From NCBI RefSeq assembly GCF_050487225.1, contig NZ_JBKQGY010000002.1, positions 248,001-312,000 on the forward strand: 64,000 nucleotides of DNA, written 5' to 3'. Below, in pieces: positions 8,447-16,596 of this stretch (its first letter is position 1; each line of letters starts with the position of its first letter). This DNA comes from Paenalcaligenes sp050487225. GTDB taxonomy: Bacteria > Pseudomonadota > Gammaproteobacteria > Burkholderiales > Burkholderiaceae_B. The notes beneath the pieces were generated by a model. It was given only the letters and a program-made list of their open reading frames with translations, ran no database searches and was not told where the DNA came from. The translations under genes and the position numbers were made by a program.

Positions 8447-9688
8447 ATGTCACTAAAGCGTTTTGTCATCGATATCACCCCACTCAAGCAAAGCCGTGCG
8501 TTCCGCTTTGCCTATATGGCACGTACCGCATCGGTACTGGTGACCGGCATGATGTTGGTGGCTGCTAGCATCCACTTATACGATCTAACCAAATCCAGTG
8601 TGGCAGTGGCCTTCCTAAGTGTGGCCATGTCTGCCCCTATGGTGATTGCGCTCCTTATAGGTGGTGTACTGTCTGACCGTATGGATAGACGCAAATTAAT
8701 GATGTGGTCGCGTAGTGTGTACGTCATCAGCGTGTTGATGTTCTTGATCAATAGTCTGTTTGCCAACCCATCCATTACCGTCATCTATGTGGCTGCCATG
8801 ATTGGTGGCGCGGCAAGCGGCATCAGTGTACCTGCCATGATGTCTGCTACCCCTGCGCTAGTAGGGCGTGAAAATTTGGCTGCAGCGGCAGCGTTGTCTG
8901 GCTTGTCATTGCAATTAGGTGGTGTATTAGGCCCATTGCTAGCGGGTGCACTGATTGCAGGCCCAGGTTTGGTTGCCTGCTATAGCATCGTATTGGTAGG
9001 CGTGTTGCTGACGCCCTTCTTGCTCTCTGCTCTCCCTCCGTTGCCACCACAAGCCAAACCCGGAGCCGCCGCCCCTAACAACCGTGTGCACCATGCCTTC
9101 ATTGAGGGCTTCCGCTACATGCTGACCACGCCTCTGCTGCGTTGCTTGTTACTCATAGACTTAGGTGCGGTGGTGTTTGCTACACCGTTGGCGCTGCTGC
9201 CCGAGTGGGGCGATAAAGTGCTAGGACAAGGCGCTGAAGTAACGGGTGCCTTGTATGCCGCACCCGCTATAGGAGCTGCCATCACCGCACTAAGCAGTGG
9301 TTGGATTCGCGGTTTAGAGCGTCCTGGTCTTACCATCATCAGCGCCGTGCTAGTGTGGGGCTTGTCGGTAGTGGCGCTGTCATTCAGCACTCACTTGTAT
9401 CCGTCTATGGTGGCACTGGCCATCATGGGGTCTGCTGACACCATTTCCAAAATGTTGCGCATGACACTAGTACAACGTCATACGCCTGACCATCTACTGG
9501 GCCGCATGTCTGCCTTGTGGATGACCCAATCGTCCATGGGAACAGCCTTAGGTAACCTACAAATGGGTGCTGTATCGCGCTGGTTCTCACCTTCTACCGC
9601 CTTACTCATAGGCGGCGCAGCCTGTAGTGCCTGTGCGGGCCTGTTTGCTTTGCGGCGAAATGCGCTAAAAAGTACGAGCAGTTCCTAA
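8447..9688 (+). CDS. entS: EntS-like siderophore exporter (MFS)
   Basis: 413 residues, matching the roughly 416 of E. coli EntS. It shows about twelve hydrophobic segments and the MFS loop signature G-G-V-L-S-D-R-M-D-R-R-K between the second and third. The start ATG lies five bases after the entF stop. The frame is open further upstream inside entF, but that extension overlaps a conserved gene and is rejected. The N-terminus (D-I-T-P-L-K-Q-S-R-A-F-R) resembles the cytosolic start of EntS proteins. Position directly after the synthetase supports export of the finished siderophore across the inner membrane. A weak hairpin follows the gene. Confidence 0.85.
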   Translation: MSLKRFVIDITPLKQSRAFRFAYMARTASVLVTGMMLVAASIHLYDLTKSSVAVAFLSVAMSAPMVIALLIGGVLSDRMDRRKLMMWSRSVYVISVLMFLINSLFANPSITVIYVAAMIGGAASGISVPAMMSATPALVGRENLAAAAALSGLSLQLGGVLGPLLAGALIAGPGLVACYSIVLVGVLLTPFLLSALPPLPPQAKPGAAAPNNRVHHAFIEGFRYMLTTPLLRCLLLIDLGAVVFATPLALLPEWGDKVLGQGAEVTGALYAAPAIGAAITALSSGWIRGLERPGLTIISAVLVWGLSVVALSFSTHLYPSMVALAIMGSADTISKMLRMTLVQRHTPDHLLGRMSALWMTQSSMGTALGNLQMGAVSRWFSPSTALLIGGAACSACAGLFALRRNALKSTSSS

Positions 9689-9701
9689 CACAACACGTGT
9701 T

Positions 9702-9719
9702 CCAGCCTGATCGGGCTGG
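9702..9719 (+). terminator. Weak hairpin after entS
   Basis: A 6-bp stem CCAGCC/GGCTGG with a six-base loop, followed by only a short pyrimidine-rich run. It could attenuate transcription between entS and the beta-propeller gene, but it lacks a proper U-tract. Confidence 0.35.
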
Positions 9720-9748
9720 GGCCTTCTTATTCGTCTGACGATGTACAC

Positions 9749-9767
9749 AGCATGGGAAGCCCATGCT
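9749..9767 (+). promoter_or_regulatory. Perfect 8-bp palindrome in the leader of the beta-propeller gene
   Basis: AGCATGGG and CCCATGCT flank a three-base centre. The palindrome ends ten bases before the AAGGAG ribosome binding site at 9777-9782. It could be an operator or an mRNA hairpin that stabilises the transcript or affects translation. Function is not established. Confidence 0.4.
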
Positions 9768-9787
9768 CACTTAACCAAGGAGCCATA

Positions 9788-11179
9788 ATGCAAATCAATA
9801 CTCTTTGCATTAGTAATAAAAACACTTTTAAACGCGTTTCACAGGTAGCTCTGGCTGTAGCACTAGCTATGGGTAGCGCACATGCTCAAGGCGTTTTTGA
9901 TCAAGCCGACATTGATTTCAAAGGCAATGTATCCAGCATGGGCGTTGTTACTCCTGGTAGCGAAGCCACCCTGCAAGGTCGCGGCTTTACTCCTGGTCAG
10001 GAAGTTTTGTTGCTAAGCAATGGTCAATCCATTGTGGGCGATCAAAAACTGGTAGCCGATAAAGACGGCGAGTTTGTGAGCAAAACAGCTATCCCTGCCA
10101 ACGCTTCCGTAGGCTTGCACCCTGTTGTGATTCAGGCAGCTAAACCCTCTGCTGCTGCCGTGTTTGATCTGAAGATTTCTCCTAAAACAGAAATCATCGG
10201 CACCGACCTGTTCACTCAGCAATCTGCTCCTATGACTCGCGGTCTGTACCAAAGTGCTTACAGTCCTAAAGAAAACAAGTTGTACGTAGTGTCTTCTGTA
10301 GGTCGCCCTCCAGTACAGCAGTCTGAGCTGTTGAAAGTAAACCCAGAAACACTGGCTATCGAAGCGCGTATTACGCCTGCTGCTGACCCTAACCGTGAAA
10401 ACCACGTATATGCGTTGTATGGCATCAGCGTTGACGACGATAACGGCAACATCTGGGTGTCTACTACACGTAACGGCAGCGTAGCCGTGTACAAACAGTC
10501 TGACCTAAGCCTGGTTAAACAGTTTGACGACAACACTGTTGCACACTCTCGTGACGTAGTGGTTGATGCGGCCAACGGTCGTGCGTATGCGTCGGCTTTC
10601 GGCGGTGGCGAAATTGCAGTGTTTGATACCAAAACACTGGAACAACTGCCTTCCATCGAGCTGAAATCCAAAGGTCGTCAAGCCCCATCCCCAATGAGCT
10701 TAGCTTTGGATGCCGCGAATCAAAAACTCTACACGATCAGCATCAACACAGGTGAGGCCTTTGTGATTGACCTGAAAGATCAGAAACAGGAAAACGTCAT
10801 CACACTGCCACAAACACGTGGTGCTAGTGGTGTAGCTGTTGCCCCTACAGAGCAGTTGCTGTGGGTAGCCGCTCAAGGTACCGATAACGTACTGATGATC
10901 GACCTGAAAAATGGTGAAGTGGTACAAGACATCAAAGTTGGTGCAGGCCCATTGAACATCGTATGGGACGATAAAAACAAACTGGCTTTTGTCGCTGTAC
11001 GCGCTAACGGTCAAGTGACTGCACTGAACACCAAAGGCGAAGTCGTCGCCAATTTGGAAGCTGGCCGTCAACCTAACCATATCAGCACAGATGGTAAAGG
11101 CAACTTGTTTGTGGTGCACAAAGCTGCAAGCACTGACAAAGATGCTGTAGACCAAGTAACACGTCTGCACATGAAATAA
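9788..11179 (+). CDS. Secreted YncE-like beta-propeller protein
   Basis: 463 residues. ATG 9788 is preceded by AAGGAG, and a typical signal peptide ends in A-M-G-S-A-H-A-Q near residue 33. Residues about 40-125 form a small beta-sandwich-like domain (G-S-E-A-T-L-Q-G-R-G-F-T-P-G-Q), followed by a YVTN-type seven-bladed propeller. The propeller shows repeated blade units such as N-I-W-V-S-T-T-R-N-G-S-V-A-V-Y and G-R-A-Y-A-S-A-F-G-G-G-E-I-A-V-F. E. coli YncE is the nearest named relative I know; it is secreted to the periplasm and iron-regulated, but its function is unclear. Sitting inside a siderophore operon suggests a role in iron or siderophore handling, which is inference. A strong terminator follows. 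No catalytic residues can be assigned. Confidence 0.78.
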   Translation: MQINTLCISNKNTFKRVSQVALAVALAMGSAHAQGVFDQADIDFKGNVSSMGVVTPGSEATLQGRGFTPGQEVLLLSNGQSIVGDQKLVADKDGEFVSKTAIPANASVGLHPVVIQAAKPSAAAVFDLKISPKTEIIGTDLFTQQSAPMTRGLYQSAYSPKENKLYVVSSVGRPPVQQSELLKVNPETLAIEARITPAADPNRENHVYALYGISVDDDNGNIWVSTTRNGSVAVYKQSDLSLVKQFDDNTVAHSRDVVVDAANGRAYASAFGGGEIAVFDTKTLEQLPSIELKSKGRQAPSPMSLALDAANQKLYTISINTGEAFVIDLKDQKQENVITLPQTRGASGVAVAPTEQLLWVAAQGTDNVLMIDLKNGEVVQDIKVGAGPLNIVWDDKNKLAFVAVRANGQVTALNTKGEVVANLEAGRQPNHISTDGKGNLFVVHKAASTDKDAVDQVTRLHMK

Positions 11180-11190
11180 GCCATCACACC

Positions 11191-11222
11191 GCCCGACTAT
11201 CTAACCGTAGTCGGGCGTTTTT
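11191..11222 (+). terminator. Strong intrinsic terminator inside the siderophore locus
   Basis: A 9-bp perfect stem GCCCGACTA/TAGTCGGGC (11191-11199 and 11208-11216) with an 8-base loop, followed by GTTTTT. It lies only 24 bases before the entC start, so entC-entB-entA need either readthrough or a promoter within or beyond this structure. Confidence 0.9.
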
Positions 11223-11245
11223 CACTTACTACTTACTGCACTGTC

Positions 11246-12469
11246 GTGACGCCTACTTCTCTACTTGATAACAACGCTGACACAGCACGCACCGATTCCT
11301 CCTTACAGCAGTGGCTGAAGGCTCATCGTTCCCGTAGTAGTCTTTTTTGTTCCCCCACGCTAGCGTTGATGGCACATGGTCAGGCACTGGTATGCCGTGG
11401 TAGCAATGCCAACAACGATCTGGACGCACAAGCAACCCAACTGCTTACCCAAGCGCACGAACAAGGTTTGCCATCACTGTTGATGGGTGTATTGCCTTTC
11501 AACACTACACAACCTGCCCATTTGTTTGTCCCGCATTCTGTACTGCGTAGTGCCCCGTTGCAGCCTTCTGCCGCGACTACGCCGCAACCGCATCCCGCCG
11601 CCACGTTGCAGCCGTTTCCGGATGGCGCAGGCTATGCCGATATGGTGGGACGCTCATTGCCATTGCTGGACGATCAGCCTCTGAGCAAGATCGTTCTGGC
11701 TCGCACGATGGATGTGGCCCTAGAACAGCCACTGCAACGTCAACAACTGTTGCACAATCTGATACGCCTAAACCCTCACGGGTATAACTTTGGCATCAAC
11801 CTAGATGACCAAGAAGGCGATAACCCCTGTTTTTTTGGCGCAAGCCCCGAATTACTGGTACGCCGCAGCGGCTCACAAGTCAGTGTGAACCCATTGGCCG
11901 GCACGGCTGCGCGTGTGGCCGACCCTGAGGCCGATGCCCGCATAGGCCAAGCCCTGCTGCAGTCGGCTAAAGATCTGCATGAACACGCTATTGTGATTGA
12001 AAGTGTGGTGCAAGCTCTGCGCCCCTTCTGCACTAGCCTGCATGTGCCTGATGGCCCTGAGTTAGCAAAAACCGCCACACTATGGCACTTATCTACGCCC
12101 ATTCACGGTACGTTACGTGCCCCTTACGCCAGCTCACTAGAACTGGCCTTGGCGATGCACCCCACCCCTGCCGTGTGCGGTACCCCTACACTGACGGCCC
12201 GCGATATGATTGAGACGCTGGAGCCTTTTGAGCGCCAATTCTATGCTGGTGCTGCTGGCTGGTGCGACGATAAGGGTGACGGCGAGTGGGCCGTTGCCAT
12301 ACGCTGCGGTCTGTACCAAGAACAACGTATACGCCTGTACGCAGGCGCTGGTATTGTGGCCGCATCAGACCCTGATAGCGAACGTCGCGAAACTGGCAAT
12401 AAATTACGAACGATGCTCAATGCACTGAACATTGAGCCCGCTACGATTGAAGGAGGCATCACACTATGA
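11246..12469 (+). CDS. entC: Isochorismate synthase
   Basis: 407 residues of the chorismate-utilising family. It converts chorismate to isochorismate, the first committed step to 2,3-dihydroxybenzoate. Signatures: L-S-K-I-V-L-A-R (about 148-155), N-P-L-A-G-T-A-A-R, and the C-terminal block with F-Y-A-G-A-A-G-W and Y-A-G-A-G-I-V-A-A-S-D-P. The start is GTG at 11246 with no good Shine-Dalgarno. The next Met is inside the conserved N-terminal region, so GTG is preferred. It begins just downstream of a strong terminator and overlaps entB by four bases. EntC rather than a salicylate synthase is favoured by the entB-entA genes that follow. Confidence 0.92.
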   Translation: MTPTSLLDNNADTARTDSSLQQWLKAHRSRSSLFCSPTLALMAHGQALVCRGSNANNDLDAQATQLLTQAHEQGLPSLLMGVLPFNTTQPAHLFVPHSVLRSAPLQPSAATTPQPHPAATLQPFPDGAGYADMVGRSLPLLDDQPLSKIVLARTMDVALEQPLQRQQLLHNLIRLNPHGYNFGINLDDQEGDNPCFFGASPELLVRRSGSQVSVNPLAGTAARVADPEADARIGQALLQSAKDLHEHAIVIESVVQALRPFCTSLHVPDGPELAKTATLWHLSTPIHGTLRAPYASSLELALAMHPTPAVCGTPTLTARDMIETLEPFERQFYAGAAGWCDDKGDGEWAVAIRCGLYQEQRIRLYAGAGIVAASDPDSERRETGNKLRTMLNALNIEPATIEGGITL

Positions 12470-13110
12470 GTCATATTCACCAACTACCCAGCTACACCAT
12501 GCCAGACGTGTCTGTGCCTAATCGTGTGCAGTGGGAGGTGCAAGCTGACCGCGCTGTACTGTTAATACACGACATGCAGCATTATTTTCTGAATAAGTAC
12601 GACATGCAGGCAGAGCCTATTCCTACATTGGTGCGCCACATTCAGGCTATTAAAGCACAATGTGTGAAGCTAGGAATCCCGGTGATTTACACCGCTCAAC
12701 CTACCGAACAAAACCCAGAAGATCGTGCGTTGCTAACCGACTTTTGGGGGTTGGGCTTAAGCGCCCCCGAGTACGCAGGACAAGAAGCTGTCATCGATGA
12801 ACTGGCTCCTAGCGCGGATGACATACTGCAAACCAAATGGCGTTATAGTGCGTTTTTCCGTTCGCCCATGCGTGAGCAAATGCAAGCATGGAGCCGCGAC
12901 CAACTTATCGTGACAGGTATCTATGCACACATAGGCTGCATGACCACCTCGTTGGATGCTTTTATGCAAGGCGTACAAGCCTTCATGGTGAGCGATGCCG
13001 TGGCGGACTTTTCTGAAGAAGAACACCGTATGGCTTTGCGCTATGTGTCACAACGTTGCGGCGTAGTGGTAAATAGCCAGACTCTACTGACTCAACTAGG
13101 AGCAGAGTGA
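12466..13110 (+). CDS. entB: Isochorismatase without carrier domain
   Basis: 214 residues, equal to the isochorismatase half of E. coli EntB (285 residues). It hydrolyses isochorismate to 2,3-dihydro-2,3-dihydroxybenzoate and pyruvate. The N-terminal signature A-V-L-L-I-H-D-M-Q-H-Y-F carries the catalytic Asp, T-K-W-R-Y-S-A-F carries the family Lys/Arg region, and V-T-G-I-Y-A-H-I-G-C is the position of the active-site turn. The protein stops where the linker to the aryl carrier domain would begin. The carrier is supplied by the separate gene at 4200-4439. Overlaps entC by four bases and entA by one. Confidence 0.92.
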   Translation: MSHIHQLPSYTMPDVSVPNRVQWEVQADRAVLLIHDMQHYFLNKYDMQAEPIPTLVRHIQAIKAQCVKLGIPVIYTAQPTEQNPEDRALLTDFWGLGLSAPEYAGQEAVIDELAPSADDILQTKWRYSAFFRSPMREQMQAWSRDQLIVTGIYAHIGCMTTSLDAFMQGVQAFMVSDAVADFSEEEHRMALRYVSQRCGVVVNSQTLLTQLGAE

Positions 13111-13883
13111 TGTATCCCGAGTTTCAACAACAACACGTGCTGGTCAGCGGTGCAGCCAGCGGTATTGGCGAAAACGTTGCCCAGCAATTGCTGGAAAGTG
13201 GTGCACGCATTACCGCGCTGGATCTACACACCGACACCTTAGACGCTCTGGTCAAACAATACCCAGATCAGATCTTGGTATTGCGTTGTGATGTGGGCAA
13301 CTTCGACGAAGTCGCCGAGGTAGTGTCCAAAGCCGAAGCGCATTTTGGCACTATACATAAGCTGGTGTGTGCTGCAGGCCGTTTGCAAATGGGCGATATT
13401 ACCGACCTAACAGCTGAACAATGGCAGAAAACGTTTACCACCAACACCAATGGTGTGTTTAACCTCTGCCACCATGTGGGCTTGCGTTTGAAAGCACAAA
13501 AGCGTGGTGCCATCGTAAACATCAGTTCCAATGCTGCGACCTCTCCGCGCATGAGCATGGGTGCTTATGCAGCCTCTAAAGCCGCTGTGACACAAATGTC
13601 TCGCTGTTTAGCGCTGGAACTCGCCGCCTATAACGTGCGTGTGAATGTGGTATCCCCAGGCTCTACAGATACGCCTATGCAGCAAGCGATGTGGCAGCAA
13701 GGTAGCTCACGAGAAACCGTAATTGCGGGTTCGGGCAGCCACTACCGGTTGGGTATTCCCCTGCAAAAAATTGCGACACCAGCAGAAATTGCGAATGGCG
13801 TACTGTTTTTGCTATCTGACCAAGCCAGCCACATTACGCTGCATGATTTACGTATTGATGGCGGCGCGACACTAGACCAATAA
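13110..13883 (+). CDS. entA: 2,3-dihydro-2,3-dihydroxybenzoate dehydrogenase
   Basis: 257 residues, a classical short-chain dehydrogenase that oxidises dihydro-DHB to 2,3-dihydroxybenzoate with NAD. The nucleotide motif G-A-A-S-G-I-G is near residues 12-18, the catalytic Ser lies in I-V-N-I-S-S-N-A and the Y-A-A-S-K active site near 154-158. Two adjacent starts exist, GTG 13107 and ATG 13110. ATG is chosen because AGGAG at 13098-13102 is well spaced to it. Last gene of the siderophore locus on this strand; no convincing terminator follows, only a wide inverted repeat. Confidence 0.92.
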   Translation: MYPEFQQQHVLVSGAASGIGENVAQQLLESGARITALDLHTDTLDALVKQYPDQILVLRCDVGNFDEVAEVVSKAEAHFGTIHKLVCAAGRLQMGDITDLTAEQWQKTFTTNTNGVFNLCHHVGLRLKAQKRGAIVNISSNAATSPRMSMGAYAASKAAVTQMSRCLALELAAYNVRVNVVSPGSTDTPMQQAMWQQGSSRETVIAGSGSHYRLGIPLQKIATPAEIANGVLFLLSDQASHITLHDLRIDGGATLDQ

Positions 13884-13922
13884 GCGTCCAGCTACGTACG
13901 CACAGGCCGTAAACCTGCTAGT

Positions 13923-13992
13923 ACTGGGGGATTACAGAAGATTTTTGTGATGCAAGATACCAAACACAAACGTTTTCACTAGATCCCCCGGT
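13923..13992. repeat. Wide inverted repeat after entA
   Basis: Arms at 13923-13932 and 13983-13992 are complementary at nine of ten positions, centred on GGGGG/CCCCC, with 50 bases between them. It lies between convergent genes. It might limit readthrough from either side, but it lacks a U-tract. Confidence 0.3.
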
Positions 13993-14052
13993 ATGAGCGA
14001 TGCATGCGGTAGTCGGCTCTCAAACCCTACACAGCACGCCCTCAGCCTCTGA

Positions 14053-15588
14053 CTACAGGCTTTCAATACTGGCTAAGCCCAGCAACACCCCGTCTCTGGA
14101 CATGGGGCTACCCAGAAACTCACCTTGCACATACGTAGCACCTACACGTACAGCGGCATCTCGTCTGGCTTTATTCCAGACATTTCCCACAATCGTTTTC
14201 AGCCCATGTTCTGTCGCCAATGTACAGGCGTGCAGCAACGTTTGCTGTACTTGATCTGCCAAGGGCTGTTCGTCATCGGGATAACAAAAACGTAGGCCTT
14301 CTAACATATCCACACCCAAAGTTTGTGGGCTAGGAATGCTGACATCATGCTCTAACCAAATACTCACGCCTAAGGCGCGTAATGGCGCGCACAAGGTAAT
14401 CCAGGTGAGATCGGGGTCCGCTTCAGTATGGCGCAACACCAGTTCTAGGTTTCTAGCCTCAGACACATAGAACGACAGCAAGCGCAATAAAGAGGGCTGT
14501 AACTCAGGCAAGATGCTGGCCGGTATGCTTAGCTGCACAGGCGTGCTCAGCCTATACACCTGCTGCCACTCACGCATATCAGCACACAGCATCTGAATGC
14601 TGCGCTCTAGCAGCCCTACTGCCACCGTCTTATCCAACTGTTCTAGCAAGGCTGAATGTATGCGTTGCGAACCATCCCAATACAACTGCATCTCTACGCC
14701 TTGCTGTATGGCATCTTTAAGCTGAATACGGCTTTGAAACTGCAGGCTTAGGTGTCCATCTATAGTATCTTTGTCTTGCCACGCACTTTCTATGTGCTGC
14801 AACAACCGCGTCTGTTCTTCCAACGCCGTTAACGTTTCAAAGCTACGTTCTTCTCTACTAATCCGGCCTGCAAAACTGTAGCCCCAACCGTGCACTGAAC
14901 GTATGGGCAAATCCAGCTTCAACTGCGCTGCTTTACGCTTTAAACGGCTGATTAACGAATCTACAGCCCGCTTGCTTTGCAACGCACCTGATTTGATCTG
15001 CAGAAAGTCTTCTCGGCTCACTCGTCCATCATGGCTATGACTAAACAGCTCTATCAGCTGTTTCTCGCCGTAGGTAAGCTCCAGCACAACGCCTGACGGG
15101 GCAACCATGCTCCACCCCTTGTCTTGTAGTATCCACGGCGTATCAGCATTAAAAGAAGCCGTTTGCTGTTCAGCGACTGTGCCTGACATTTCTGCCGTAT
15201 GGCTAAGAAAACGCTCCGCCCTACGGCGTAAGGCATGCTTAGTGGCTACGACTTCCGCTGCGCTCGTGTGCATGGGCAATACAGCATCCGCCCCCGCAAA
15301 CAATAACTCGGTGCGTTGGGCTTCAGACTCTACCTGACTTAGCACCACAATGCCGCTCTGTGGCACGATAGAGCGCAAATTCGCGACGACGAGCGCTAGA
15401 TGCGCACGCTCACACACCAGCAGGATAATCTCTACTGCGGCGTCAATATTTTCTAATGCGGTTCTGAAAACAGAGGGGCCTTGTAATAGGGTCTGAACAG
15501 ACGCGCCCAGTAAGCCCAGCTCTTTTCCCATGTTTTGACATTGGTTGGCGTCATCAACCACCACCACTACTTTTCTTGCGTACTTCAT
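14053..15588 (-). CDS. Pseudo-receiver / OmpR-type winged helix / degenerate EAL regulator
   Basis: 511 residues in three parts. Residues about 5-125 look like a receiver domain with acidic D12-D13, but the phosphoacceptor position (I-I-L-L-V-C-E, near 54-60) has no Asp. Residues about 150-250 are an OmpR/PhoB winged helix, with G-R-V-S-R-E, R-A-V-D-S-L-I-S-R-L-K-R-K and R-S-V-H-G-W-G-Y-S-F. Residues about 270-505 resemble an EAL phosphodiesterase fold, ending in V-G-A-T-Y-V-Q-G-E-F-L-G-S-P, but the E-A-L motif and the catalytic D-D-F-G are missing. The likely role is a DNA-binding regulator with sensory but catalytically dead ends. Targets are unknown. It converges on entA, so control of the siderophore locus is only a guess. 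Confidence 0.75.
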   Translation of the reverse strand: MKYARKVVVVVDDANQCQNMGKELGLLGASVQTLLQGPSVFRTALENIDAAVEIILLVCERAHLALVVANLRSIVPQSGIVVLSQVESEAQRTELLFAGADAVLPMHTSAAEVVATKHALRRRAERFLSHTAEMSGTVAEQQTASFNADTPWILQDKGWSMVAPSGVVLELTYGEKQLIELFSHSHDGRVSREDFLQIKSGALQSKRAVDSLISRLKRKAAQLKLDLPIRSVHGWGYSFAGRISREERSFETLTALEEQTRLLQHIESAWQDKDTIDGHLSLQFQSRIQLKDAIQQGVEMQLYWDGSQRIHSALLEQLDKTVAVGLLERSIQMLCADMREWQQVYRLSTPVQLSIPASILPELQPSLLRLLSFYVSEARNLELVLRHTEADPDLTWITLCAPLRALGVSIWLEHDVSIPSPQTLGVDMLEGLRFCYPDDEQPLADQVQQTLLHACTLATEHGLKTIVGNVWNKARRDAAVRVGATYVQGEFLGSPMSRDGVLLGLASIESL

Positions 15589-15781
15589 ATCAACCCTGCC
15601 TCAACGTATGCAACAGGAGTTACCGTTACATCAATACACTAATTCTTTTCTGATTGTTAACGTTTTACACATCCAGTCAAAGACAAGCATTGTCAATTTA
15701 CATCTTTGTTCGGCTTACATGAACCTACGCAATCCAACATCAGGCATCGCCTTATAAACTGCCCTACGCTGATGTAGATAC

Positions 15782-15815
15782 AAAAACAGCACTGGTTTTA
15801 CGCAGTGCTGTTTTT
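15782..15815. terminator. Bidirectional intrinsic terminator (dsbC)
   Basis: A 13-bp stem including A5/T5 flanks, core ACAGCACTG/CAGTGCTGT, with an 8-base loop. It lies just past the dsbC stop on the minus strand and is symmetrical, so it can end transcription from either side. Confidence 0.88.
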
Positions 15816-15829
15816 AATGTACCTAGCTA

Positions 15830-16570
15830 TTAAGGCTGACTGCTTTGTGTCAGTTTTGCCTCAAGTTGCTCCTTAGGCAAAAAGCCACTCACGCGCGAAC
15901 CATCTTCAAAAATCAGGGCGGGAGTGCCACGAATATCCATGCTCATGCCGGTAGTCAAAATTTCTTTGATGGGGTGCTCACAACTGCGTGCTGTAGGCTC
16001 TACACCCGTCAACATCCAATCACTCAGCGCTTTGCTTGGCTCTTCTGCGCACCAGATATTTTGAGCCTTGGTGGTAGAGTCTGGGCTCAAGATAGGGTAC
16101 ATCATGGAGTAGATCGTGACGTTATCCATATCCTTCAGCTCAGTATGCAATTTTTTGCAGTAGATACAGTTAGGATCCTCGAACACCACCAACTGACGGC
16201 TACCATCACCTTTCACGGTTTTAATGGCTTTATCCAATGGCAGTTGCGTGAAGTCTACCTTGTTCAACTCTTCTTTACGCTGCGACGTCAAATCAATACG
16301 CTCTTTGATGTCTACCAACGAACCTTGCATGAGGAAATCCACCTCTGGATTCACATACACCAGCTCATTCCCTATACGTACTTCTAACAGCCCTGGGAAA
16401 GGAGTAGGACGAATTTCATCGATAGTGATATCGGTAAACGTCGCTTCCAGTTTCTGACGGACGTCAGGGTAATCGGTGGTTTGTGCCTGCGCGGTACCTG
16501 CCAAACCTAGACCCACACTGAATGCCAGTGCAGCGACAAGACGGCCTGACCACGTAGTTTTTACTTGCAT
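15830..16570 (-). CDS. dsbC: Periplasmic thiol:disulfide isomerase DsbC
   Basis: 246 residues with a signal peptide ending A-G-T-A-Q-A-Q near residue 30. A dimerisation domain follows (about 31-95), then a thioredoxin-fold domain with active site C-I-Y-C in F-E-D-P-N-C-I-Y-C-K-K near 133-141. The cis-Pro loop is R-G-T-P-A-L-I-F. It reshuffles wrong disulfide bonds in periplasmic proteins, kept reduced by DsbD. E. coli DsbC has C-G-Y-C, so the inner pair differs. Transcribed leftward after the UbiH-family gene, 26 bases downstream, and ended by the hairpin at 15782-15815. Confidence 0.92.
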   Translation of the reverse strand: MQVKTTWSGRLVAALAFSVGLGLAGTAQAQTTDYPDVRQKLEATFTDITIDEIRPTPFPGLLEVRIGNELVYVNPEVDFLMQGSLVDIKERIDLTSQRKEELNKVDFTQLPLDKAIKTVKGDGSRQLVVFEDPNCIYCKKLHTELKDMDNVTIYSMMYPILSPDSTTKAQNIWCAEEPSKALSDWMLTGVEPTARSCEHPIKEILTTGMSMDIRGTPALIFEDGSRVSGFLPKEQLEAKLTQSSQP

Positions 16571-16596
16571 GTTGACTCCATTAATAAGCGATATCG

